Origin: Iningainema tapete BLCC-T55
GTDB lineage: Bacteria; Cyanobacteriota; Cyanobacteriia; Cyanobacteriales; Nostocaceae
Direction of reading: 5' to 3'
Assembly (NCBI RefSeq): GCF_014698965.1
Contig: NZ_JACXAE010000072.1
Coordinates: 310,001 to 374,000, forward strand
Length of the DNA stretch: 64,000 nucleotides
Shown: positions 34,569 through 42,337 of the stretch, in pieces
Position numbering within the stretch: the stretch's first letter is position 1
How the letters are laid out: every line of letters starts with the position of its first letter
Notes under the pieces: model-generated
Database searches by the model: none
Told to the model about the DNA's origin: nothing
What the model saw: the letters and a program-made list of their open reading frames with translations, nothing else
Program-made: the position numbers and the translations under genes

Positions 34569-34874
34569 TTAAGCTTCATCATTTAGCTCTGCTAAAATCT
34601 TGTCTAGTCTGTTGTTTGCGTCCTTTGCCATCTGAATAAAACGCACACTGGCTGTTAGTCCACTTGCTGCGGTAACGACACCTTCTGATCTTTGGTTTGA
34701 AAGCAAAAGTCCGGCACCTGTGAGAGTAATGACGGCAGATACTGCTGTTGCAATTAGAGAAAGATTAAAGCTGTGACCTGCTTGGCGCAAGCGTTCTTGA
34801 GCAATGCTCAATTTTACTGCTAAGTAAGGGTCATGATTAAAGTTGGAGGGAGAAGGTAAGGCAGTGTTTGTCAT
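34569..34874 (-). CDS. TRADD-N-associated two-helix membrane protein (CyanoTRADDas_TM-like)
   Basis: 101 residues. A short N-terminal helix KLSIAQERLRQAGHSFNLS precedes two hydrophobic segments (LIATAVSAVITLTGAGLLL, about 38-56, and VTAASGLTASVRFIQ, about 66-81). A C-terminal amphipathic helix KDANNRLDKILAELNDEA follows. This matches the cyanobacterial membrane domain that comparative genomics found beside or fused to TRADD-N domains in predicted immunity/cell-death proteins. It is transcribed divergently from the HTH-TRADD-N-receiver gene with 132 bases between starts. A pore or membrane-anchoring effector role is inferred. Confidence 0.6.
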   Translation of the reverse strand: MTNTALPSPSNFNHDPYLAVKLSIAQERLRQAGHSFNLSLIATAVSAVITLTGAGLLLSNQRSEGVVTAASGLTASVRFIQMAKDANNRLDKILAELNDEA

Positions 34875-35006
34875 AGGATTTAGGGTCTAGGTTAACTGTG
34901 TCGGAAGTCGTTACAATTATCATCAGACACCGAATTTCTCGAATTTTGGTTTGATTAAGAAGTCAAACTTATGTAAAACTTATGTAAAAGTTGCAGTGAA
35001 CTTATA

Positions 35007-36284
35007 ATGGAGAGGTCATACCGAGTATCAAAAGAAGGACTTGAAAAAGCTAAGAAAGCCTTTAAACTTACTGGCTGGACGCAGGATTATCTGGCAGGGC
35101 GTGTTGACTGTACTCGCCAGACCGTAATTAAATTTTTCGCCAGACGCTGTGTTGAAAAAAACATTTTTCAACACATTTGTACTGAAATAAACCTAGAGTG
35201 GGGAGAAGTTGCGGAACTGGAGCCAGAGGAAGCTCAATACAGCAGACCTTTTAGTATCGGCAATTTGGCGCAGACGGCACAAGAAAAAACTTGTGAAATT
35301 AGCCAGGAGTCGTGTAGCAATACACAGGTGTTGACTACTCCAGCAGATGTGACTACAGGACAAAAGGCAACTGATGAAAAACGTTATGCATATGCCATCG
35401 CAGGCAGTGTTGATGAAGTTGATATTTTAAAATTAAAAGCAATTGCTGCCCTTTTGAAGGAGTTAGCTAAGGATACTTCTATAAAAATTGTTGACATTGA
35501 GCAAGGTAGCATCAAACTGATCTTAGAAGGTTCTCAAAAAGGTCTTGAGCGTCTTGAGGCTTTATTCAAAGCAGGAAAATTAACAGAGGTATCGGGCATC
35601 CCTGTCGGGGATGTTGAGTTTGTAGCTACCAGAACTTCAGATAATGATAGAGATACAATAACTGATAAAAAACTATTAGCGTTTACCATTGCTAGCAATG
35701 TTTCTAAAGCTGATATAGCAAAATTAAAAATTGCACTTACGGAAACTTCAAACGATGAGAATAAGACAGAATCTGATAACAAATCTAGTCTAGTTCAGGA
35801 AAACTCTACTGATGAGGGAGCTATAAGTCGAAGCCGGAGCAGTGGCAACTTGAGTGAGGCAGAGCTTGGCAGCAGAAGCTCCCTCCCGACAATTAACACT
35901 CTTAGAGTTCTAGTAGTTGATGAGCACGAACTAACTCGTTTAACCCTAAAATTAGCTTTTTCTTGTCAGGAAAATATCCAAGTAGTTGGTTTAGCTAGTA
36001 ATGGTCAAGAAGCCATAGAAATGGTTAAACGCTACCAACCAGACGTAATTGTTCTAGATTTACAGATGCCAGTTATGGATGGTTGGAGTGCGTCAGAACA
36101 TATTAAACTTATTGCTCCAAATACTCAGATCATTGCTTACGGCTTAGTGGAAGACACTAATGTTCAGGAACTTAGGAAAATGGGTAGTATGGATGCTTTT
36201 TGTGGAAAAGATGTACCAACAGATGAACTAATTGCTTTGACCAGACAGTTAGGACAGCGTGCGCTTACTAATAATATTTTTTAG
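35007..36284 (+). CDS. HTH - TRADD-N - receiver domain fusion protein
   Basis: 425 residues. (1) HTH at 5-68: AFKLTGWTQDYLAGRVDCTR and QTVIKFFARR, the form that opens many cyanobacterial NACHT/NB-ARC proteins. (2) A TRADD-N-like domain at about 125-208: RYAYAIAGSVDEVDILKLKA, IKIVDIEQGSIKLILEGSQK, GIPVGDVEFV. (3) A short second copy of its first strand and helix (223-245, LLAFTIASNVSKADIAKLKI). (4) A receiver domain at 298-412 with phosphoacceptor D351 in VIVLDLQMPVMDG, D305/E306 and K401, but Gly379 where Thr/Ser is normal. A death-fold-type module is thus tied to two-component-like input. The adjacent divergent gene encodes the membrane partner. Confidence 0.72.
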   Translation: MERSYRVSKEGLEKAKKAFKLTGWTQDYLAGRVDCTRQTVIKFFARRCVEKNIFQHICTEINLEWGEVAELEPEEAQYSRPFSIGNLAQTAQEKTCEISQESCSNTQVLTTPADVTTGQKATDEKRYAYAIAGSVDEVDILKLKAIAALLKELAKDTSIKIVDIEQGSIKLILEGSQKGLERLEALFKAGKLTEVSGIPVGDVEFVATRTSDNDRDTITDKKLLAFTIASNVSKADIAKLKIALTETSNDENKTESDNKSSLVQENSTDEGAISRSRSSGNLSEAELGSRSSLPTINTLRVLVVDEHELTRLTLKLAFSCQENIQVVGLASNGQEAIEMVKRYQPDVIVLDLQMPVMDGWSASEHIKLIAPNTQIIAYGLVEDTNVQELRKMGSMDAFCGKDVPTDELIALTRQLGQRALTNNIF

Positions 36285-36317
36285 GTAGCTCTAGTTTTTA
36301 ATGTAGTGTATTTGAGG

Positions 36318-36980
36318 CTAATTATCCTCTGCCTTGAAACACCAACCATGCAATTGGATAACTTTTATAATCTCAGCTTCCAATGCTTGAAAAGCTGGTA
36401 AAGCTATCAGTGGTGAAAAGTCATCAATGAGTTCTGCTACTCGATGAACACGTTCATTAACTGAGAATTGCTTTAACCTTCTACCTGTTAACCCACTGGC
36501 TTCCCGCAGAAGTCTATGAAGAATTTCCTTCGGATCGGGTAGTTGTTCAAGTTTCGTGATATCTGGTAGTTGTAACGGCAGGCGTCCATGAGGATTTCCT
36601 GCCGCTTTCCGCAGTGCTGCTTCGTCAAATAGTAGCCATGCTTCCAGCATACGCACTGTAATAACACAAACAGCAGGTGGTACTGCCACTGATTTTTTAA
36701 CTGCTTCTTCTACCGCTTTTTGGATTTCAACCACACGTTTTTCCCGTGGTTCATCTTCTGCATCACGATGGACAAACAACAAATCGCAAGGATAGAGTTC
36801 TAGGCTGCTAATGATGCGTGGTAATAAAGTTTTCGGTGGTTTGGGTAAGCGTCGCAGATCCGCCCAATTAGATTGAATAGCGCATTCAACTTGATGCTTC
36901 CGTAATAACCAGGTAAGAATAGGCATGAGTGCTTTATCTGAACTGCCGTCAGACAGCAACGTATAACAAAGTTCTTTCAT
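36318..36980 (-). CDS. Toprim-like (DUF4276/RloB-type) partner of an AAA ATPase
   Basis: 220 residues. The N terminus LLSDGSSDKALMPILTWLL corresponds to the E-G-x-x-D start of Toprim-like proteins (Asp in place of Glu), and DLLFVHRDAEDEP (about 67-79) supplies the D-x-D. VRMLEAWLLFDEAAL follows. This is the layout of small Toprim proteins paired with OLD-type ATPases in defence systems. It starts inside the ATPase gene's end (4-base overlap), so it is translationally coupled. The exact family name is uncertain; metal-dependent nuclease activity is an inference. Confidence 0.6.
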   Translation of the reverse strand: MKELCYTLLSDGSSDKALMPILTWLLRKHQVECAIQSNWADLRRLPKPPKTLLPRIISSLELYPCDLLFVHRDAEDEPREKRVVEIQKAVEEAVKKSVAVPPAVCVITVRMLEAWLLFDEAALRKAAGNPHGRLPLQLPDITKLEQLPDPKEILHRLLREASGLTGRRLKQFSVNERVHRVAELIDDFSPLIALPAFQALEAEIIKVIQLHGWCFKAEDN

Positions 36981-38506
36981 GCCAATTCATGAGGGAATCC
37001 GGGAATGAGTGGTTGAAGGTCAATTCTATCTGCAACTCGGCGTTTCTTGGGTTGTGTTGCTTTTGATTGTTGGGAATTTCCTGTCCCATTGCTATCAGGT
37101 TCTGATTCACTAAGTATTACCGGATTCAAGTAGGCAAGTAATTTGTTTTTCTGAACAACATTGACGGATTCAGGGGCTTTCTGTCGCCAAGTCTCCGGTA
37201 AACAACCAAAAGAAACTCGCTGAAATCTCTGCCCTGAACTTACCTTTTCCTTTAATTCGGCAACCAATAAACTGTCATCTGGTACTTGCATAACTACAGA
37301 AGGTGAATGGGTGTTGACGATTACTTGCCGGAGTGGGTTATCTATGCCGATGGGTTCATCAACATCAGTGGCAATGTCTTGAAGCAATTGGAGTATTTTT
37401 GGAATACGTTCTGGATGAATGCCGTTTTCTGGTTCTTCCAAACATAAAAGCCCTTGTGCTTGAGGATCTAATTCCAAAACAGCTAATGCCAAAAAGCGTA
37501 GGGTTCCATCTGATAATGCCCTTGCTGGATGGGATGTGCCGTCTTTACCAGTAACTATTAATGTGAGCAGTTCACGCCGTTCATCCCGATCAATGCCTAC
37601 TTCACCTACATCATCAATTAGTTCTGCCAAACGATTGGCAATTTGGCTGTAAACCTGTGCTTCCGCCTCCGAGTCTGACATTTCATTTGTGGGATGATTT
37701 TTGTTAAACCGTGCCAAGTAATAAAGTGTAGCGGCTAAGTGGGAACCATCCATGTCTAATTTTGTCGGAGATGTAAATTCGTCTGGTTGCCTTAGTGCTG
37801 AAGGTTCTAATTGAAGTAGCCGCCAAGATTGCATTTCTCTGCGTGCCAGTAGCGCTGTTGGACTTTCGGTAGCATTAGTCACAGAAAGTACGGTTCGGGG
37901 AAGATTCATGGCAAGTCGAGATAGAGTGTTTCCTTTTCTCCCGTCTTGATGTAGCTTAATTACTGTTTTTCCTTTGTCGTCCTCGGTGGAAATAAATGGT
38001 GAAGTTCGTCGCCCTTTGACTGCTGATTTACGCCAATCAACACTGTGTGGAAACAATAAGTTTTTCTTGGCATCACCAAGGTTGATGTGAACTAACTCCT
38101 CTTTAATTATTTCCAGAGAACCTAAAGACCGCAAGCCATCATCCGATCTGTAAGCGAGGGTGATGGAGTAGCGAAGAAAGGTAATACTAGCTTCTGCCTT
38201 TTGACCGAGGTCGTCCACCCCTTCTTCTGGTATAATCATTTCGGCATCAAAGAACATTTGATTCGTATAAATATCTCCAACACGATGGAACAGACTTCGC
38301 ACATCGGCTGTCCTACCCTCTTCATCTCGAACAGCTAATGCAGCTTCTATCAAGGGACGATCTGCGATCGCACTCAAAAACCTGATGGCATCAAATAAGT
38401 TAGACTTGCCAACACCATTACCACCAGCTACACAGGTAAACGATCCGAAGCGGACATCAACATCGACTAAATTCTTAAAACCAGATACTTTCAACCTTGT
38501 CAGCAT
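36977..38506 (-). CDS. OLD/AAA_21-type ATPase
   Basis: 509 residues. KVSGFKNLVDVDVRF opens the ABC-ATPase fold, with Walker A GGNGVGKSNLFDAI (28-41), signature-like RALSDGTLRFLALAV (about 330-344), Walker B GLLCLEEPENGIHP (about 352-365) and a switch His in VIVNTHSPSVV (about 398-408). The long middle part is helical with a SMC-like insert. Two-gene OLD-ATPase plus Toprim/effector operons are widespread anti-phage or anti-plasmid systems. The effector gene follows with a 4-base overlap. No retron or methylase is nearby. Confidence 0.8.
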   Translation of the reverse strand: MLTRLKVSGFKNLVDVDVRFGSFTCVAGGNGVGKSNLFDAIRFLSAIADRPLIEAALAVRDEEGRTADVRSLFHRVGDIYTNQMFFDAEMIIPEEGVDDLGQKAEASITFLRYSITLAYRSDDGLRSLGSLEIIKEELVHINLGDAKKNLLFPHSVDWRKSAVKGRRTSPFISTEDDKGKTVIKLHQDGRKGNTLSRLAMNLPRTVLSVTNATESPTALLARREMQSWRLLQLEPSALRQPDEFTSPTKLDMDGSHLAATLYYLARFNKNHPTNEMSDSEAEAQVYSQIANRLAELIDDVGEVGIDRDERRELLTLIVTGKDGTSHPARALSDGTLRFLALAVLELDPQAQGLLCLEEPENGIHPERIPKILQLLQDIATDVDEPIGIDNPLRQVIVNTHSPSVVMQVPDDSLLVAELKEKVSSGQRFQRVSFGCLPETWRQKAPESVNVVQKNKLLAYLNPVILSESEPDSNGTGNSQQSKATQPKKRRVADRIDLQPLIPGFPHELA

Positions 38507-38580
38507 AATTTTCCTCTGTTGGCAGAGAATATTGTAAATGTGCCAAGCAGACGTGGCTGTTTGAAACTTAACACTTATTA

Positions 38581-38992
38581 CTAACTTCCAGCAGGAATAC
38601 TGTAACCCAACTTTTTCACAGCGTTGCGAAACTTGGTTTCTGATTCAATTGGGACAACCAAATGTTTTTCCCCAGCCAAAAAACACAGTTTCTTTGTTCT
38701 GGTATCATTAGCAATTAACATAGCTATTGCTGCATCAGCACACTCAATCAACCGTGCTTGTCCGCGATCGCACAAACTCTGTCCTCTTTCCTCCACATCA
38801 GCCAAAAATTGATTCACTGTTTCTGGCAATTCATTACCACTGCTTGCTGCCAGAAACTCTCGCAACTGGGCAACATTGTGATTTTCTTCAATTGCACTCA
38901 ACAACTTAGCTTGATCCAACCGCCACACTACATCAGAAGTTTTCTCAGCATAAGTATCCAGCATTAAAGTATAAGCAGGAGTTAGCGCACCG
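38581..38992 (-). pseudogene. C-terminal fragment of an XPB/Ssl2-helicase-like domain protein
   Basis: The frame codes for 127 residues from ATG 38964 but stays open to about 38992, where a tldE-derived segment begins. VWRLDQAKLLSAIEENHNVA, FLADVEERGQSLCDRGQARL, IECADAAIAMLIA and LCFLAGEKHLVVP fit the helicase-associated XPB/Ssl2-like domain (PF13625 type), normally part of a 500-700-residue protein. The upstream 5' part is gone. It is either a leftover of a deleted defence or repair gene or a minimal stand-alone domain. Confidence 0.5.
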
Positions 38993-39105
38993 GCTAAGGA
39001 GTATCAAAAAACTGCTAATGGTGCTAATAGTTATGAGTCTTTGCGTGCCAATTAGGGGGCAGCATGGTTCCTGGTATGTTGGTAGAAGATTTTACATATA
39101 CCTTA
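38993..39105 (+). pseudogene. Deleted copy of the tldE 3' end
   Basis: Bases 38993-39048 match 25531-25586 with no mismatch seen over 56 bases, and 39049-39105 match the last bases of tldE (about 25872-25930) with a few changes. The two parts are joined at a shared GC(C), removing about 285 bases. The copy has the same orientation as tldE and is followed by a clear hairpin (39115-39137, T-run after it). Confidence 0.85.
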
Positions 39106-39388
39106 TAATACAAGCCTGGTTTCTTGAAGAAACCGGGTTTTTATGTTATTTAGTATACAAATAATTTCTCAAAGCTTCTCTTCAAACTTATTTGCTTAAA
39201 CAGTATAGCTGCTCAAACTTGAGTAATATATTTTACGTTAACCACTTATAAAAATGTAAAGAGCAAAAGAATTTTTAAATTGAGCAAAAGATTGTTCATT
39301 AACACCAAAGTCTGAAGACTGTAATGTATAAATGAATACTAATTTTGTTTTTAACAAAATTAGTCCATCACACTATCTATTCACCAGG

Positions 39389-39495
39389 TAATACCATTTC
39401 ACAATAATTATGAGACAAAACAGACGGTATAGAGACGCGCCATGATGCGTCTCTACAGGATTGCTCTGTATTGTGATCAACGTGAAATTGTATAA
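39389..39495. mobile_element. Miniature inverted-repeat element
   Basis: Ends TAATACCATTTCAC (39389) and the complement of TTATACAATTTCAC (39495), 12 of 14 matching. A GTAGAGACG-family palindrome (39430-39455) is nested inside. Size and structure fit a non-autonomous element; no transposase is present. Confidence 0.6.
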
Positions 39496-39614
39496 GTCAA
39501 ATTAACTGTGAAACGTGTTGCTTGAGAAACAAAATTTCTTCAAGAAACCCGGTTTCTGATGCTCAATCTATCTGTGCATACTTACTTAGTACTCCGTCAA
39601 ATTTATTTTAAGGG

Positions 39615-39656
39615 GTTTGTAGTCAGTGCTTTAGCGCTCTCTGCGCTGACTACAAA
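39615..39656. repeat. GTTTGTAGTCAG hairpin
   Basis: A 12-bp perfect stem with an 18-base loop containing CTTTAGCGC. It is related through that core to the elements at 32325-32415 and 60533-60590. Confidence 0.6.
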
Positions 39657-39926
39657 CTATGCGCCATTGAAGTGTAAGCTTAGCAAGTCCCTTGCTTTTA
39701 AAGTCGTAAAAAATAATACCAAAAATTATTTAAAAGACTTTATATAAAACTTACAATTGAGCAGAAAAATCTACACAATCTTTACATTTGTGTATCCAGA
39801 ATACCGTTAAAGTTCTGGTGCATAGGTTAATTTGATACCTAATTTTCGTCTTCAAATTCAGCACAATTCCTTATTGCTTTGAGCAGCACCGTCTTCGCCT
39901 GTCACGAATGTACGTAAGGTTGAACC

Positions 39927-41108
39927 ATGCAAGAAAATATTCATAGAACTAAGTCATCTAATGTCCAAGAATCATCTCTAGAGCTTTCCATTCTTATGCC
40001 TTGCTTAAATGAGGCAGAAACTTTAGAAACCTGCATTAGGAAAGCACAGTGGTATTTAAATCAGCATAATATTGATGGTGAAGTTATCATCGCCGACAAT
40101 GGTAGTAAAGATGGTTCTCAAGATATTGCCGAACAGTTAGGCGCTCGTGTAGTTCACGTTCAAAGTCGAGGATATGGTAGCGCCCTTAAAGGTGGTATTG
40201 CTGCTGCTCGTGGTGAATACATCATTATGGGTGACGCTGATGATAGTTATGACTTCACTGGGTTAACTCCATTTATCCAAAAAATGCGAGCAGGTTACGA
40301 TTTGGTGATGGGAAACCGTTTTCAAGGTGGGATCAAACCAGGAGCAATGCCACCTTTGCACAAATATCTCGGCAATCCTGTTCTTACCTGGATTGGGCGG
40401 TTATTTTTTGGCAGCCCTTGCACTGATTTTCATTGCGGATTACGTGGTTTCAGAAAAGCGGCGATCGAAAAACTTGATCTACGCACAACGGGAATGGAAT
40501 TCGCTAGTGAAATGGTGGTAAAAGCCACTTTACACAAAATGCGAATTACTGAAGTCCCCACCACCTTATCCCCTGATGGGCGCAGTCGTCCACCTCACTT
40601 GCGTAGTTGGCGAGATGGTTGGCGGCACTTACGATTCCTACTTCTATATAGTCCTCGGTGGCTTTTCCTGTATCCTGGTATTTTGTTAATGGTTGTGGGT
40701 TTAATCACTATTTTGTGGCTTTTACCTGGACCAAGAGGTATTTTTGATATACACACATTACTATATGCAGCCACAGCAATTATTATCGGTTTCCAAGCCG
40801 TCTCTTTTGCTGTATTTACCAAAATATTTGCAATTAGTGAAGGACTACTTCCTCAAGACAGGCGGTTAAACAAGTTATTTCGCTATATAGATTTAGAGAG
40901 AGGATTAATCTTTGGCGTTACACTTTTGTTCCTTGGCATAGCTGGTTCTATCTACGCTTTTATTCTTTGGCAGACAAAATCATTTGGTTCATTGAATGCT
41001 TCTCAAATGATGCGTATAGTCATTCCATCAGTCACCAGCCTTGCTCTTGGTTGTCAGATTGTTCTATCTAGTTTCTTTTTAAGTGTATTAGGATTAAAAC
41101 GCCTGTAG
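39927..41108 (+). CDS. Membrane glycosyltransferase family 2 (dolichyl/polyprenyl-phosphate type)
   Basis: 393 residues. The GT-A core has ILMPCLNEAETLETCI (about 22-37), VIIADNGSKDGSQDIAEQLG, the D-x-D IIMGDADDSYDF (about 92-103), and FHCGLRGFRKAAIE. After about residue 240 there are four hydrophobic segments. It resembles DPM1/GtrB-like enzymes that charge a polyprenyl-phosphate with a sugar for envelope glycosylation. It leads a rightward set with the LPG-synthase-like membrane protein (60-base gap) and a polytopic protein, which suggests a shared role in glycan or glycolipid export. Confidence 0.85.
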   Translation: MQENIHRTKSSNVQESSLELSILMPCLNEAETLETCIRKAQWYLNQHNIDGEVIIADNGSKDGSQDIAEQLGARVVHVQSRGYGSALKGGIAAARGEYIIMGDADDSYDFTGLTPFIQKMRAGYDLVMGNRFQGGIKPGAMPPLHKYLGNPVLTWIGRLFFGSPCTDFHCGLRGFRKAAIEKLDLRTTGMEFASEMVVKATLHKMRITEVPTTLSPDGRSRPPHLRSWRDGWRHLRFLLLYSPRWLFLYPGILLMVVGLITILWLLPGPRGIFDIHTLLYAATAIIIGFQAVSFAVFTKIFAISEGLLPQDRRLNKLFRYIDLERGLIFGVTLLFLGIAGSIYAFILWQTKSFGSLNASQMMRIVIPSVTSLALGCQIVLSSFFLSVLGLKRL

Positions 41109-41168
41109 GATATTAATATAGGTGTTCTCGGATATGCTATCTATATTCTCCCGAAAAAGGCTAATGTA

Positions 41169-42137
41169 ATGGCTATTGGTAATTGGCGTAATTATGCTCG
41201 TGGAGTAATTGGTCTTTTAATTGGAACTATTTTTTTATGGCTAGCTCTACGCCAAACAAGTTTAGAACAAGTCCAAGCAATTCTTTCCAAATCTAATCCT
41301 GGATGGCTGATTTTTGCACTTGGTTTATATGCTGCCGATCTTTCGTTTAGAGTATCGCGTTGGCGTTTGTTACTCCACAATGTCAAAACTCTCTCCTTCA
41401 AATCTGTAGGTATAGCCCTGATCATAGGGTATGCAGCAAATAATATTTTCCCTGCTCGCTTGGGTGAATTATTTCGTGCAGATTTTGCTGGGCGACGCTA
41501 TCGTCTCTCTCGCTCTGCAGTCATGGGTTCAATTGTAGTGGAAAGAGTATTAGATGGACTGATTGTGGTACTATGCCTAGTGATTGGCAAATTATTTGTC
41601 TCTGAACAAGCAGTTTTGAATAGTCTCACAGCAGTCAGTGCCATAGTTTTTACCGGTATTTTTTGTGCAATTTGGCTTTTAAGCAGAAAATCCGGACAAG
41701 TTTGGGAGAGACGTTTGCCCCCTACAATCGCCAGAAAAATACAAGATTTTAGCCAAGGCGTGAGTGCCGTGCAAGGTGATATGGGTAGGGTGGTAAATCT
41801 TTGTGTGATTATTTGGTTTTTGGAAGGAATGATGATTTGGTCAGTGTTAAAGGCTGTTGGCATATCTTTAGGATGGCAGCAAATGCTGTTGTTGTTAGGT
41901 GTAGTCAGCTTAAGTTCTCTAATTCCTTCTGCTCCCGGTTTTGTGGGAACTTATCAGTTTGCTTTTGCATGGACTGTCAGCTTATTTAGTTATGAACCAG
42001 CACGAGGAGTTGCCGCAGCAACAGCCGTGCAAATTTTTTTGTTGGGGAGTGTGACGTTAATTGGTTTAGGACTTTATTTGTATCTTTATTTTGCCAAATC
42101 TAGCAATCAGGATAAGGATTTTTATCAAAATAGCTAG
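41169..42137 (+). CDS. Lysylphosphatidylglycerol synthase TM-region-like protein (DUF/AglD family)
   Basis: 322 residues, about eight membrane segments. ARGVIGLLIGTIFLWLALRQ opens it; YAANNIFPARLGELFRADF (about 84-102) is the diagnostic N-x-x-P-x-R-x-G-E motif of the UPF0104/LPG_synthase_TM family, followed by SRSAVMGSIVVERVLDGL and SLIPSAPGFVGTYQFAF. Members act as polyprenol-lipid or lipid flippases and in glycan assembly. Its position after the GT2 gene fits that. No synthase domain is fused, so lysyl transfer is not implied. Confidence 0.85.
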   Translation: MAIGNWRNYARGVIGLLIGTIFLWLALRQTSLEQVQAILSKSNPGWLIFALGLYAADLSFRVSRWRLLLHNVKTLSFKSVGIALIIGYAANNIFPARLGELFRADFAGRRYRLSRSAVMGSIVVERVLDGLIVVLCLVIGKLFVSEQAVLNSLTAVSAIVFTGIFCAIWLLSRKSGQVWERRLPPTIARKIQDFSQGVSAVQGDMGRVVNLCVIIWFLEGMMIWSVLKAVGISLGWQQMLLLLGVVSLSSLIPSAPGFVGTYQFAFAWTVSLFSYEPARGVAAATAVQIFLLGSVTLIGLGLYLYLYFAKSSNQDKDFYQNS

Positions 42138-42218
42138 AGTAAATGTACAAATGGAAGTACATAAATGTTTAAGAAACTGATAGCAATTTCTAATTTGCGA
42201 TTAATTATTGACCTTAAT

Positions 42219-42337
42219 ATATAGCAATCCTAATTGAGTTATGAACCGCCAAGACGCCAAGAACGCCTTCTCGCAGCGTCTCCGACAGGAGAAGAAAATA
42301 AAGATTTGTGTTTACAAATTATTTAGGATTGCTATAT
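42219..42337. mobile_element. Miniature inverted-repeat element carrying a start codon
   Basis: 15-bp perfect ends ATATAGCAATCCTAA (42219-42233) and the complement (42323-42337). The interior contains AACCGCCAAGACGCCAAG, a very common cyanobacterial filler, and GCAGCGTCTCC. About 119 bases long; no coding capacity of its own. It contains the ATG from which the following open frame begins. Confidence 0.8.

Larger units (their letters stand above)
39106..39926. other. Repeat-filled intergenic region
   Basis: 820 bases without a supported gene. In order: a hairpin terminator (39115-39137 then TTTTTATG), an AT-rich part, a miniature element (39389-39495), an AGAAAC/GTTTCT hairpin (39524-39557), a GTTTGTAGTCAG/CTGACTACAAAC hairpin (39615-39656), and the upstream region of the glycosyltransferase. 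The frame from 39559 to 39747 crosses the hairpin and is not called. Confidence 0.6.

Noticed and set aside
36318-38506. PARIS
   Set aside because: The small protein does not read like DUF4435 AriB, and the ATPase carries no matching sign of AriA beyond general OLD-type motifs. Left as an uncertain ATPase-Toprim pair.
39559-39747. 62-codon plus-strand frame
   Set aside because: It crosses the GTAGTCAG hairpin, has no ribosome-binding site and a composition typical of repeat DNA.
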